Source of the DNA: Hortaea werneckii
Lineage: Eukaryota > Ascomycota > Dothideomycetes > Mycosphaerellales > Teratosphaeriaceae
Reading direction: 5' to 3'
Length of the DNA: 64,000 bases
NCBI GenBank assembly: GCA_037044905.1
Contig: JBAOKB010000042.1
Location: 1-64,000 of the forward strand
The translations under genes and the position numbers were made by a program. Below are positions 42,983-54,360 of the stretch, one piece after another (the stretch's first letter is position 1; each line of letters opens with the position of its first letter). Below the pieces are notes generated by a model that worked only from the letters and a program-made list of their open reading frames with translations, was not told the origin of the DNA and ran no database searches.

Positions 42983-43448
42983 TAGTTGACGATTCATGAG
43001 AGGGGATGAAAGCGAGGTACATGCATCTTGGGAATGAATAGGAAAGCAAAGAGGACGGTCCGATATTCCTACAGGCATCTTTGTGCTGGTTACACTTGCA
43101 AGGCAGCAGTCATGACGAGAATTCGTCCACACCGTTCATTCCCCTCTAACGGTATCAGCGTGCATCTCTTAACAGTACATCCCTTGCGATATCAGGCACC
43201 TATCTAATCTGTGTAACCCATCTCCAGGCAACCATACCCTCCTTCCAGCCTCACCCCAGACTTCTATATAACACCCCTTCATTGCTTCCCATTCCCCATA
43301 CCATTTCCCAAAAACATCAACCCCAATCCAATCCAATCCTCCCACACAACGTACCCCTCCACCCCCACAAACCTTTTTGAGACCCCTCCCTTGCCTCTCC
43401 CAAAGGACCAGAAAGGAAAAACCAAGAAAAGAAAAAGAAATTAGAATC
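42983..43448. other. tandem intergenic region
   Basis: About 470 bp between ALG13 and the F-box-like gene, both plus strand. It becomes strongly C-rich, then A-rich, just before the second ATG. No other feature seen. Confidence 0.45.
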
Positions 43449-44177
43449 ATGGGCCAATACTGGGAACTAATCAACATCGACGCCCGCCAGCAACTCCTCA
43501 ACCATGGCGGCGGCCGCAAACTCTGGGAGATCCTGCATAACCGTCTGCCGGAAATGCTCGTCGATCTGTTGAAAGTGCCTGATTTAAAAAGGATGAGGTT
43601 CGCTGAGGGGGTGGTGGGAGAGGTGAAGATCAGGTGAGTTCGCGTTTTTGAGGGGTTGGGTGGGTTCTTGTTGGCGGTGATTGCAGTGAATGGTCGTAGT
43701 TGTTCTTGGAAGCGGCAGCAGCAGCAGCAGCTGGGAACAAAGCGGGCAGGGCAAACTTTTTCTCGTTACAGTTCAAGAGGGAGGAGGAGAAATGAAGAAA
43801 ATAAAAAAAAGGGAAAAAAAGAGAAAATCTCATGCTGATTCTTTACTACTTTCTCATTTAGGGCCATGGCGAGGAATAAAGCTTGTAAGCTCCTCGCGCT
43901 CCCGCAGGAGATCCTCGACAGGGTTACTTCGCACGTGCAGGAGGGGTTGGATGTTATCTGTCTGGCGCTTAGCCATTCGTATTTCTTCCGCTTATTGGCG
44001 GAAAGGGTGAGGGAGGCGGTTATTGCTGATGAGGCGCCTTGGGCTGGTATGTTCTTCTTCGACAATTCCTTCCCCGCCTCTGTTTCTACCTTGTCTTCTT
44101 TCCTAGCTGGTAAATCCCTTTGGCCCGACCGAAAAGGAAGGAAAAGACGACAGGAAAAGGAAGAAAGAAAGAGGCAA

Positions 44178-44208
<31 letters not shown>

Positions 44209-45285
44209 GAAGAAAAAAAGAAGAAGAAAAGAAAAGTCAAGATGAAAGTCTTAGGGAAAACCCCACCCCCTTTTTCTTTCTCTCTCTCTCTCCCATCTTC
44301 CACGCAGCACCTATTTCCAGTCCTCGAAATGCAACACTAACCCCCCAACCCCCACTTCTCCACCACAGGCGCCCGTATAGTTCTCGTAGGCGACTACGCA
44401 ACTTCAGTCCCCTCCTCCGTCACGGAAGTCGAAACCCACGACTTCGTCACCGTCCACGACCATGAGGATGACCCGGACATCCCCCCTTCGGCCGACGAGC
44501 GCGCTTTCCGCGCCCGGAACCCGCTCTACAGTATGCAGAAGGGCAGTGTAAGCGACGCGGTTGTTCCCGTCGATTGGCCCGTCGATTGGGCGGAGGAATG
44601 GGCGCGGATCGCAGCGATGGATAAGCCGCGCGGATGGAAAAATATGCGGTACGACCAAGTCGTGTCTGGGGTTCGCAGGGCGCGGGGGAAGAGGTTGACG
44701 GGGGAGGAGATGGAAGTGCTTGATCGTCTTTTTGCGCTCCCCCCGTCTCCGTCTCCGTCTCCCTCTTCTGCTTCCGCTTCTGTCTCGGTTTCCTCGCCAT
44801 CTTCCGCCGCCGCCGCCGCATCCAGCACGACCATGCCCCCCAACAACAACAAGAACGTTGGTGGCAGAGGCGGAAATCCCCTTTCTTCCTCCTACGTCCT
44901 CCGCAACCTCACCAAACGCCTCTTCGTCCGGGACTCGGTCCTCGGCCGCCGGTCTTCACGATATCGATATTCCCTCGGCGAAGCCCTCTGTACTCGCGTG
45001 CTCTGGACCGCAGATCCCTCGGGGACGATGGGGTTAGGGTGTCGGGGGAAGTGGGCGGGGGATCGGTTCGATATCGTTAGGGGAGAGGAGATCGGGGTGC
45101 TGCGGGGGGACGATGAAGGGATCGAGGAGGAACACTACTCCTACAACCTTTTCGCCTACACTCAGGATGAAGAGGAGGAGGAGTGGAGGGATGAGACGAT
45201 GGCTTGGAAGGATGTGAGTGCGGCGGCGGTTCGGCGGTTGAGGAGGGCGGGGATGGATTTTAGGATGGATGGGAAGAGATGTTGA
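43449..45285 (+). CDS. F-box-like protein with MGQYW N-terminus
   Basis: Three exons, 43449-43633, 43862-44046 and 44369-45285, splice in frame to 428 aa. Introns are long for this window (228 and 322 bp) and intron 2 contains a 25-A run. The N-terminus MGQYWELINIDARQQ, with LWEILHNRLPEMLVDLL, is a pattern I know from many uncharacterised fungal proteins. Around residues 70-120 lies an F-box-like segment (KLLALPQEILDRVTSHVQ, then ICLALSHSYFFRLLAERV). Exon 3 encodes a region of unknown function (ARIVLVGDYATSVPSSV), a Ser/Pro stretch and an acidic HYSYNLFAYTQDEEEEEW tail. If the F-box is genuine it would link Skp1 to a substrate in a ubiquitin ligase, but this is weak by eye. No family name. 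Confidence 0.75.
44176..44200. repeat. homopolymer run, A25, inside an intron
   Basis: Twenty-five A in the second intron of the F-box-like gene, continued by purine-only GAAGAAAAG repeats. It is not coding. Confidence 0.9.
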
Positions 45286-45573
45286 TTTTTTCCCCCCTTC
45301 TCATTTTTGGATTTCTTGAGGAGGAGCGGCGGGGGGTGGAGGGAAGGTGGGAAGGCAAGGAAAAAAAAAAAAAAAACGAGACGACGCATTTACCCGCCTT
45401 GCTTGCTTTTTCCCCCCTTCTTTTTTCTCGGCCCTTTCTTTTCACCTATGCATTCAACATACTAGGTAGCAATCTTGAAAAATCGAATCCTCTAGTTAGA
45501 TTGTTCACTTTTCCCCCATTTATCTCTGCTTCTTGTCGAAAACTTAAGAGACCTTCGATCTGTCTCCTCCTTT

Positions 45574-45592
45574 CCCCCCCCCCCCCCCCCCC
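45574..45592. repeat. homopolymer run, C19
   Basis: Nineteen C on the plus strand in non-coding sequence. Confidence 0.9.
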
Positions 45593-46316
45593 TCTTCTTC
45601 AACATGTTCGAAGGAAAACCGGAAGAAACTATTAAGGTGAAGGTGAGTAAAAGAAGTAAGATACTGTCTCAAACACCCTTTTCTTAGCTATTCGGTTATT
45701 GCTTATACTAGAGGTGTGCAGCATGTAGCAAATGCTTGAAGTCCCTTCCCTCCTCCCCTCTTTTTCCCCCTTACCCCCCTGTTTCTTTTTAACTAGCTCC
45801 ATTTTCTTTTTCTTGTTCTTTTGAAGACGTGGTCGGTCCTTGCACCCTCTGGCGAGCGGCCTGTTCTATCCCTCATGAGGTCCAATACCAGGACTTGAGA
45901 AGAGGATATCAAAGAGAAGTAGACGCAAGAAAGGGGGACAACAGAGGAGGGCTCCTCGCTAAGGGGAGGGAAGGACATTTGGGGATCGTCGCTGCAGAAA
46001 ACTTACCTTTCCTTCCCGGTTATTTCACTTCTTTGGATCCGTCCCGTTCTTTGAACCCTATCAAATAAGATACAAGCTTTAAACAAGAGGCGAAGGATAC
46101 AGGGGCACCTCTTGGCGAAGGGGGAGAAGAAAGTAAAAGATACAATAAGGCACTCTCGTATAAAACGTTTTCTTTCTTGCGTAAATAGCTAAGCTGTCTA
46201 GTGTTGAAGGGAAAGACCAAGTAGTCGTGAACAAATAACATCAACAATCAAAAACTTGCGTTTTCCTTTCCTCTTATATCCCCTCTCGTGTACACAAATC
46301 CCCGCCTCCCGCCCCG

Positions 46317-46338
46317 CCCCCCCCCCCCCCCCCCCCCC
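46317..46338. repeat. homopolymer run, C22
   Basis: Twenty-two C on the plus strand in non-coding sequence, preceded by GCCCC and CCGCC groups. Confidence 0.9.
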
Positions 46339-46587
46339 ACAAAATCCTTCAGTATTAGAGTGTAGTGTATGCGGTTGAACAAACAGGAAAAATCATATCG
46401 CCCTCTTATGTTTCGCTATGCTGGAAAATCAAAATTTCGTGAGCTTCGTATCGTGTCTTTTCCTTTATTTTTTGGCTTTTTCTTTTCACTCGTCAGACCA
46501 TTCCAAACTCACAACTCAAATCCATCAAGATCCATATTCTCCAATTCCAATGAGAATATCCAATCCCTCTCCGCTTTCCTTAGATCA

Positions 46588-49500
46588 TCAGAGGAAGACG
46601 GCCAGGACTAAAGACCCACCCGCCACAGCGAACCCGGTTACCTGGACCGCAAGCGAGGAGCCCGAATTCTGTAAACTGGGATCGTACTCTTCGGGGGTAT
46701 TTGAACCAGTAGCCGAAGCGCCAGGGCCCATGGATGTCCTCGTTACAGCGCCTCCATTCCCACCGCCGTTCATGCCAACGGTGTTGGTCACTACCCCGCC
46801 CGTCATCTGCACAGGGAAGAGCGTCTCGTAGCTTGTGGCAGTCACCTGGCCGTTCCCGTTCTCGGCCGAGATGACGAGGAGAGTGGCCTGAGGAGCGAGA
46901 GAGACGACGAAGGTGCGGCCGGAGATCGTCACGGTTTCCGCTTCGTTCGGGGTCAAAGTCTTGCCGGAGATGATGTAGGTGGCGCCGTTGTTCATAGCGG
47001 TGAAGGTTTCGCCGTTGATGGTTAGGACAGGCGCCGCGGTAGGCATGACCTCGTACGCACCAGGGATGGTCGAGGTCGACGTTTGTCCGTCCGAGATGAT
47101 TTCAATGGCTGTCCCGGCCGAGTCGAGGGAGACCGTCTCCATTGCCTCGCCGTTCGATCCCGATAGTGTGACTTCTCCGCCTCTGGTCAGGGTCTGCCCG
47201 GAAATGACGTACGTCGGGCCTGAGCCGGAGTCGTAAGAGTTGGCTGTGTAGGTCTGCCCGTCGATCGTCAGGACAGGAGCCCCTGTGGACATAGCGCCCA
47301 CTCCTGCAATCATCGAGGTAGCAGTAGTCCCGTCAATGCCAGTGTAGAGCTCATTCGCTGCAGAGTTCAAGGACAAGGTCTCCGCTTCACCAGCACTGTT
47401 GGTTATGGTGATAGCGCCGCCAGGAGTGAGTGTCTGGCCTGAAATAACGTAACTTGTTCCTCCATTGGCCGCGTAACCCTTTCCGTTCACGTTCAAGACT
47501 GGTGGAGCAGTAATGGTCGACATGGCTGCAGCATTGGGAAGATTGGTACTCCTCGTAGTGCCATCAATGACTGAGACCAGCTGGTTCGCAGGGGAGTTCA
47601 ACGAAAGTGTCTCCACTTCTCCATTGTCGTTGGTGTACGTGATGGCGCCTCCAGGTGTCAAGGTCTGGCCCGAAATCACATACGTCGCTCCTTGGCCTTG
47701 TGGCTGTACCCGATCTCCATCCACGGGTAAGACTGGGGCCGCAGTGATGGAAGCTTCGTTGCTTGCAGGTGCTGTCTGTGACCCTCCACTACGCAGAGAC
47801 GTGGTCTTCCCATCAACTACGATTGCCGATGCGCCGGGGGCCAAGGAGATTCTCGTCCCGTCGCTCGTGATGACTCCACCAGGTGTCAGAATGGAACCGT
47901 TGATGTCGAACGTAGATCCTGAGTTGGCTTTGTAGACCGTTCCGTCCAGCGTCACCGTAGGTGCAGGAGTAAGTCTCGGCGCATTTAATTCAGTGGTCTG
48001 TCCATTGACAACCACTTGCGATGCATCTCCGGCCAAGCTTACGGTGGTGCCGTCGAACGTGACAACGCCTCCAGGTGTCAAGGTTGCACCAGACGCCAGG
48101 CTGAATTGGGTGGCAGCGTTTGCAGTGAAGGTTTGTGACCCTACAGTAATTAAGGGGATGTTTGCAGCTGCTCCCTGTGCTTGTTGATCCCCGGCGTTTG
48201 ATCCTGAGGCTCCCATTGTGGTCATCTGGAAGTTACTGGTCTGTCCATTGATCACAGCCGCGCTTCCATCAGAGGCTACGCTAATGGTAGTTCCATCAAC
48301 CGTGATCGCGGATCCTCCTGCGGCAAGTCTTTGTCCGTCAACGTTGAAGACCTGTTCAGGTGATGCCGTCACCGAAACACCGTTAACGTCGAGGACTGTG
48401 GAGCTTGCTAGGCTACCTGCTGCCAATGAGACAGTCGATCCATCAACCACCAGAGCATTTCCTTTCTGTGCCAGTGAAATAGTGCGGCCATTCTGTACAA
48501 TAGCATCACCACCGGGGAAGGCAGTTTGGCCACCCAAGACAACAGCGGGAGTCGGTCCGGCGGTGATAGTCGAGTCGCCGAAGCTTAAGATCGGTGCAGC
48601 GAAAGGAGCTTGGCCATTTGAGCTACCGGAAGAGGATCCTGATTCAGTTCCTGATCCTGCCTGGGAGCCACCTGAGCCACTCTGTCCTTGAGCGCTTCCG
48701 TCAGGGCTCGATGAGCCGCCAGAAGAACCACTGGCGCCTTGCGAATCGCTTCCCGAGTTAAATCCAGAACCTGAGGATCCAGAGCCTGAAGATCCAGAGC
48801 CTGAAGATCCTTGCGAACTTCCGGAGGCACCATCTCCCGAGCTGCCAGACCCGCCAGATCCACCAGATTCACCAGATCCGGATCCAGAGCTCGAGCTGCC
48901 GTCATTAACACCGCTATTCCCACCGTCCTGCGAGCTCCCTGATCCAGATCCGTCTTGCCCACCACTTTGAGCGGCTCCTCCGGCGGAAGACCCACCAATG
49001 CCTGCCATAATGGCAGAAGCCACTGCTTCATCATCAGCTTTACCGTCGCCCTGGTTAGCCGCGCTATTGAAAACATCGAGCGCGTTCGTTGGTTTTGCCG
49101 GTTGCGCAGCGCTCTCAACGGCAGACACCAGGTTCCCGACATTAGGTCCCGGCGATGGCGAGGGCGGTCCTTCGTCCTGAGCGACGCTGAGAGCAGTGGC
49201 TGTAACTCTTTGGCCTTGGAACGCAGCTGTAACGACAGTTTGAGTAGGCTCAACGGGAATGTTCAACGTGATTTGGCCGGTTTCTCCGTCCGCAACAAAG
49301 GGCATGACGACCGTGTTTCCACTATCGTCGCTTGAGCTACTACCGCCTACCGCAGCACCTCCATTGCCGTTCGAGCCCGGGTTGCCATCTGACCCCGACC
49401 CATTGCCGTCGTTGGAATTTGATGCAGATCCTGAGCCCGATCCATCGTTGCCGTTTGAGCCAGAGTCAGAGCCCGAGCCGGAGCCTGAACCGTTACTGTC

Positions 49501-52488
49501 GCCAGAGCCAGAATTAGACCCAGAGCTAGAACCTGATCCATTGTTATCGCTCGAACCGGAGTTTGAGCCTGAACCTGAGCCTGATCCATTATTGTCATTA
49601 GAGCCTGAGTTGGAACCAGAACCAGAGCCAGAGCTGTTGTTATCGTTTGAGCCAGAATTGGATCCGGATCCCGAACCATCGTTGCTATTCGATCCGGAGT
49701 TCGACCCAGCGCCTGATCCAGTGTCACTGTCTTCCTTCGAACCTGGAGCGCTTGTCTTTGTCGGTTCTTTGGTCGTAGCCGGTGAGCCAGGAACAGCCAG
49801 ACTCTCAGCGCTAGATTCGACGCGCCCACCACCACCTCCTCCTGTCGGCTTTCCGCCACTACCACCATCCGTAGTTGACGGAACCAGAGGTACATAGTCT
49901 GGCAGCGTCGGCTCAGGAGTAGCTAACGTCCGGAGCGGACTCTCGGTGAACGCAGCAAGGACGGCTTGGGCTACGAAAATGCGCTGTTGAACAACAGCAA
50001 CAGTGGGTTTGGCCACCCAATTGCCCGCAACGGCATTGCTAACGTTCACAATTTTCAGGAAGTCAGGGTTAACGTCGCCGATGACCCCTTCGCCCACCAA
50101 TTTCTGACCATTGACATCGCCGCCAGTGTAAGCGAAACCAAACGGCGATGTCATATTGTACCGACTGGTTGTCTCAGCGCAGCGTACGCTGCCATTGCGA
50201 GTCGAGTTGTACTTGCTCATAATCTCGTACTGGCTGAAATAGACAAAAGGGGTCCCGGCAGAGAAGGCGCCTGTAGATCCCGGTACGGATATCGTGGCTG
50301 GCGTTGGAGTGATAATCACGTCGGGAATCTTGCCGCTGCCGCTCGTAACGTTCGGTTTCAAGGAGGTATGAGCAGTCTGGGTAATGACTGTGGTTGCGGC
50401 TGCTACCGGGGCAGGCGTTGAGAAGCAATCCTGATCATAATACGAATACGTCGACCAGTTGCCGTTTGTTGCATTCCACCCTCCGTTGTAGTTGTAGTAT
50501 GAGTAAGATGTCAATGAGGAGGTACATGATGGGGAAGCCAAGGCAGAGGCGACGTCAAAGGTCGTTGTTTCAGGTAGCAATGTCCATCCTGTCGATGTGT
50601 CGTTCCTATCGAAAAGGACGGAGAAAGTCGAGGCAACGTGAGTGTAAGTCGCAGTGTACCACCAGTCCAACGACGCTTGTAGCACATTGAGAGTAGCGCC
50701 ACTGCATATGGCATTCGTAGTGTTCCTGCTATGTCTTCCAGTGCCATATGGATAACGGGGATGGCCAGTAGGATTGTATGGCTGGGGTGGGGTCGGCGTA
50801 ACAACGACCGTCGGCGTGCCAGATGATGGTCCAGTTGGCTGAACGATGACCGACGGCTGGCCAGATGACGGGGCAGTCGCCGGTCCCACTGGCTGTGGTC
50901 CGTAGTAACTTGGCGCTGAGCCTCCCGTTGGTTGGTAGGTGTTTATCTCGGTAGATCCACTAGTAGTGCAAGATGTAGACGTGCCAGTAGAGCCGGATAC
51001 TCCAGGAGAATAGCCAGTGGGCATGTCAGTATGCTGAGCTGAAGGTCCTGTCATTGGACCGGAGACACCGGTGGAAGACAGGGGCTCCATGCCCTGACTG
51101 AAGCCGGTGTCTGGACCAGAGACGCCTGATGGATTGCCATACGTTGTCTCTTCATATTTTGGAGGCGCCGTCGGCGAGCCAGAGGCGGCGGTGGGATTGG
51201 CAAAGGCTGTCTCTTTGTATGTGTTGCCAGAGTCGGCTTCGGTAGCAGCTTGCTTCGTATCCGTTGCAACCGTGCCAGTCGAGGCGGACCTAGAATACGT
51301 GACATAAGAGTCTGTCAACCCGACCATGATGACACTGGATGGGGAGCCTGAGCTGCTCGCCAGCGGTGACATAGTGTCGTCGTTGGAGTTGCTATTCGCA
51401 GACGGCTGTACATTTGAAACATAGGCCTCTCCTGTTCCTTGGGAGGTAGGTGCAACATATGCGGAAGGTGAAGCACCGTCGCCAGTCGGTAGCACGCTGG
51501 AAGCCTGGACTGTTGATGTTCGTGTGTTGACGTATTCTGCAGTAGCCTCCTCCTCCTCCGGATTCGCAGCGCTCGACGAAGAGACGATTGTGGTCAACAC
51601 GTCTCCTGTTCCGGACGAGGAGGGGGAAAGGTATGCTGAAGAGACAGCGTCGCCGGTTGGCTCTCCATAAGATTTTACAGCGCCTTCATCTTCAGAATTC
51701 GGTGTGCTGAATGAAGGTGATTGCGGATTAAGAGTAGAGGCACCCTTTGTGCTCGATGAGGTAGCTGGGACGTATGCCGTTGAGGCACCATCGCCGGTCG
51801 GCGGTCCATAAGACGTCCGAGCACTATCATCTTGAGGAAATGATGTGCTGGATGAGAGCACATCGGAGGTAGAGGAGTCTACGGCGTTCGGCGACGTGGG
51901 TTGGACGTACGCGGCAGAGACAGCATCGCCAGTTGGCTGATTGACAGTTGCTTGGACGGTTTCTGTGCTTGAAGTCCAAGTATCAACATACTCCGATGTA
52001 GTGGTAAGTTCAGGCGCGCCCTCGTCCGAGTACGTAGATGAGCCTGAATCCGAGCCAGAATAGAATTCGACGGACGCGCTATCAGACGATGAGTGCGACT
52101 CTGCTCCTCCGCTTGACGACGGTGATGCCTGGCTTTGGGATGAGGGAGGACTTGAAGTGGATTCCGTATCTGGTACAGAACTCGAGGTCAATTCCGAGCT
52201 GGGGGAGGGCGTCGAATATGCAGCAACCTGCTCATCACCGCTACTACTATCGCTCGTTTCGGGTATGGCAGCATCATCGGCCAAATCGGAAGAAGTGATG
52301 GCATAGTCCTCTGAGGATGTCGTGATGATCGTCTCTGGAGACGTCGCCGGAGCGGCTACTGTCGTGTTCTGCCATGGATCGACTCCCGCATTACTGTCTG
52401 CCTGTCTTCGATGTCGAGGTGTCCTTCCGCCGGATACCAATGACACATCTGCCCATAAGCCCACCACCAAAGCATTACGGAAAAACAT
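46588..52488 (-). CDS. large repetitive Ser/Thr-rich GPI-type cell-surface protein
   Basis: 1,966 aa in one exon. Start MFFRNALVVGLWADVSLVSG is a signal peptide with a following RQ-type basic site (RHRRQAD). Residues ~35-560 are Ser/Thr-rich with four related blocks containing PTGDG/A then AYV (for example QPTGDAVSAAYVQPT). A smaller globular Cys/Asn-glycosylated segment follows (SYYNYNGGWNATNGNWSTYS, then GGDVNGQKLVGEGVIGD). Next is a Gly/Ser/Asp/Asn stretch built of ~16-residue units such as SGSGSNSGSNDNN. The last ~560 residues are eight beta-type repeats with TYVISGQTLTPGGAIT or its variants and ISLAPGASAIVVDG. The end (SSLAVQVTGFAVAGGSLV) is hydrophobic, as for a GPI signal. This architecture says wall or surface protein, probably heavily O-glycosylated. 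Ligand and role are unknown. Confidence 0.88.
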   Translation of the reverse strand: MFFRNALVVGLWADVSLVSGGRTPRHRRQADSNAGVDPWQNTTVAAPATSPETIITTSSEDYAITSSDLADDAAIPETSDSSSGDEQVAAYSTPSPSSELTSSSVPDTESTSSPPSSQSQASPSSSGGAESHSSSDSASVEFYSGSDSGSSTYSDEGAPELTTTSEYVDTWTSSTETVQATVNQPTGDAVSAAYVQPTSPNAVDSSTSDVLSSSTSFPQDDSARTSYGPPTGDGASTAYVPATSSSTKGASTLNPQSPSFSTPNSEDEGAVKSYGEPTGDAVSSAYLSPSSSGTGDVLTTIVSSSSAANPEEEEATAEYVNTRTSTVQASSVLPTGDGASPSAYVAPTSQGTGEAYVSNVQPSANSNSNDDTMSPLASSSGSPSSVIMVGLTDSYVTYSRSASTGTVATDTKQAATEADSGNTYKETAFANPTAASGSPTAPPKYEETTYGNPSGVSGPDTGFSQGMEPLSSTGVSGPMTGPSAQHTDMPTGYSPGVSGSTGTSTSCTTSGSTEINTYQPTGGSAPSYYGPQPVGPATAPSSGQPSVIVQPTGPSSGTPTVVVTPTPPQPYNPTGHPRYPYGTGRHSRNTTNAICSGATLNVLQASLDWWYTATYTHVASTFSVLFDRNDTSTGWTLLPETTTFDVASALASPSCTSSLTSYSYYNYNGGWNATNGNWSTYSYYDQDCFSTPAPVAAATTVITQTAHTSLKPNVTSGSGKIPDVIITPTPATISVPGSTGAFSAGTPFVYFSQYEIMSKYNSTRNGSVRCAETTSRYNMTSPFGFAYTGGDVNGQKLVGEGVIGDVNPDFLKIVNVSNAVAGNWVAKPTVAVVQQRIFVAQAVLAAFTESPLRTLATPEPTLPDYVPLVPSTTDGGSGGKPTGGGGGGRVESSAESLAVPGSPATTKEPTKTSAPGSKEDSDTGSGAGSNSGSNSNDGSGSGSNSGSNDNNSSGSGSGSNSGSNDNNGSGSGSGSNSGSSDNNGSGSSSGSNSGSGDSNGSGSGSGSDSGSNGNDGSGSGSASNSNDGNGSGSDGNPGSNGNGGAAVGGSSSSDDSGNTVVMPFVADGETGQITLNIPVEPTQTVVTAAFQGQRVTATALSVAQDEGPPSPSPGPNVGNLVSAVESAAQPAKPTNALDVFNSAANQGDGKADDEAVASAIMAGIGGSSAGGAAQSGGQDGSGSGSSQDGGNSGVNDGSSSSGSGSGESGGSGGSGSSGDGASGSSQGSSGSGSSGSGSSGSGFNSGSDSQGASGSSGGSSSPDGSAQGQSGSGGSQAGSGTESGSSSGSSNGQAPFAAPILSFGDSTITAGPTPAVVLGGQTAFPGGDAIVQNGRTISLAQKGNALVVDGSTVSLAAGSLASSTVLDVNGVSVTASPEQVFNVDGQRLAAGGSAITVDGTTISVASDGSAAVINGQTSNFQMTTMGASGSNAGDQQAQGAAANIPLITVGSQTFTANAATQFSLASGATLTPGGVVTFDGTTVSLAGDASQVVVNGQTTELNAPRLTPAPTVTLDGTVYKANSGSTFDINGSILTPGGVITSDGTRISLAPGASAIVVDGKTTSLRSGGSQTAPASNEASITAAPVLPVDGDRVQPQGQGATYVISGQTLTPGGAITYTNDNGEVETLSLNSPANQLVSVIDGTTRSTNLPNAAAMSTITAPPVLNVNGKGYAANGGTSYVISGQTLTPGGAITITNSAGEAETLSLNSAANELYTGIDGTTATSMIAGVGAMSTGAPVLTIDGQTYTANSYDSGSGPTYVISGQTLTRGGEVTLSGSNGEAMETVSLDSAGTAIEIISDGQTSTSTIPGAYEVMPTAAPVLTINGETFTAMNNGATYIISGKTLTPNEAETVTISGRTFVVSLAPQATLLVISAENGNGQVTATSYETLFPVQMTGGVVTNTVGMNGGGNGGAVTRTSMGPGASATGSNTPEEYDPSLQNSGSSLAVQVTGFAVAGGSLVLAVFL
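46870..48560 (-). repeat. eight-copy protein repeat (VISGQTLTPGG type)
   Basis: Eight imperfect units of roughly 55-65 codons. The commonest core is ISGQTLTPGG, preceded by VLTIDGQTYTA-like and followed by ISLAPG or TLSLNS, then VDGQT/VIDGTT. Copies nearest the C-terminus are the most alike, which suggests recent expansion there. Confidence 0.85.
49390..49720 (-). repeat. Gly/Ser/Asn coding minisatellite
   Basis: About six imperfect units encoding GSGSGSGSNSGSNDNN or close variants, roughly 48 bp each. The repeat is a length-variable linker between the central domain and the beta-repeats. Confidence 0.8.
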
Positions 52489-54360
52489 CGCGAACGCGAA
52501 CCCCAGAAGAAGCGAAAGTGTTGATCACCGACACCAACCAGTTAAGCCTGTCGTCTCATAACATTGCGCGCTGGGCCTGGTTCAACGAGTGACTGCGGGC
52601 GATGTACGATAGAATAGTAGTGAGGTCTACGTGAGGCAGTGCACACAGATTCGCCCGCGTACACACGGCGTCGAAGCGTTGAAAGTCACGTCCCGCCGTG
52701 GATACCTCAGCAATGGCAAATGGCCCCGTGGAGGCTGAAGTTTCAAGGCGCGCAGCCTAGAGGGTGATCGACGCCAGCAATAGCGCCACCTGCCCAGAAT
52801 CCTTCTCCTGCCCAGCACGGTACAGCACCACCCTAGCTGGCATCATGCATATCTGGCGAATAATAACCCTTCAACCCCCAGCATATGACGGGATTCCCGA
52901 GGAACTTTGAGATCACCATAGACTTGGCATCCCGGAGAACTCTTTATGATCTCACCCCCCCTACATTTCTGGAGATGTTAATTCGTTCACGGTGCCAATC
53001 GATAATGATTTCGTGTTAGCACATCGGAACTGTACCTTGCTTGCCTAACCAAACCATTGGAGGGCTCTTGTTTGCACAACGTTTCCCAGCCACGGGAACG
53101 GACAGCCAGCTCCGGCACGCGGTAAAAAGCCTGTGCATGAGCAGAACCATCTCCGCATGTGCGTTGGCCAAGCTTGCAGCGAGAACCTGGTCCAGTTCTG
53201 GATAGCCGAGATAGGCTTTTCCAGATTTTGCTATCTACATGACGAAGGCTAGTAGTCAGAGCATGCACAGCGACACGGGCTCTTAGAGCAAAAAGTCTCT
53301 CCCGCAGACGGCAGCCAGCGAATTGCGCGGCGTCGCGTGATGACGGGTGGCATGCTTACGGGGGCGGGCAATAATATTGAGGACCGTAGAGGTTTCTCCT
53401 ATCATCCGGTTCATCCTATGGGAGGGGAACTCGTAGGCTCGTAGGCTCGGCTTCCGCCGGTACCACCTGGCTATCACAGCGGTCGAAGAGGTGCCCGCTA
53501 AACTCCACCCTAGCAGCTCCTTCTACAGCCAAGGATGTCTTGAAGTCTTGCAGATACGAAGCGCAAGCTGCAGGCTATTCGGTCACATACCTTGCCCTAA
53601 AAAGAGTCGATGATGCATCATACGGGGAAACTCCAGAGCTGCCTATTCTGAGGATGATATGTAATAATAATGGTTGATTCCAAACTGTCTTTTGCGCCGC
53701 TACCGACGGCGGTTGATGGGACGAAGACGACTGCAGTGCCGCTTAGCCCGAAGACGGGACACCAGCATGTCAACCATGTGCCACCACATATTTCCGTCTT
53801 GTTCCTGCGTATCTCACACCACCACGCGGGATGCAAATATAGTAGCACTCATTGAGCTCATTCCTTGCTTCCTGGTCCTACCAACCCTACCGTGGGTTGG
53901 TATCGTATCAATCCTGCCGGTGTGTACGTATGTACCTCCACCTGGACCCCGAATGCCCTCCCAGGTCGTCTTCTGAGATCGGAAGCCGTCGCCTCCGTCT
54001 GCCAAGGCAGACTAGGTTGAAGTATGTTATGAGCTTGTCATCCTGGCACGCATGTCAGCCTATCACACTGCTACTCGCGGCGCAGGGTGCTCCTAGCCAG
54101 AGTGACTTTATGCGGGCTCGTTTAGGCATCCTTGGCGAGGTCTGGCTGCGCTTTGTACCGTTGCATGTGAAGTCGTTCCCATCCATCATGGCGAGACCAC
54201 TTCCACCCGTGCATTCTGGACGATTAGGAGATTATTGCGGACCACAGTGAGGTTGAGATGCTGATGTGCTGAGCCATTGGAGAAGGCGCGAGAGCTATTT
54301 CGAGAGTCCAGGCCAGCCTTACATCACCCAGCATCGAAGTCGTGGAGTAAACGGGCGGCC
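52489..54360. other. 1.87-kb divergent intergenic region
   Basis: Between the GPI protein (minus) and the protease-like gene (plus). A 100-codon frame (53674-53976) and others overlap and have no recognisable content. No repeat or RNA gene of note. Confidence 0.45.

Larger units (their letters stand above)
45286..46587. other. low-complexity intergenic region with two long C runs
   Basis: 1.3 kb between the F-box-like gene and the GPI protein, whose 3' ends converge. It is pyrimidine-rich, with a C19 run at 45574-45592 and a C22 run at 46317-46338. Short plus-strand frames are low complexity. No gene supported. Confidence 0.55.
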
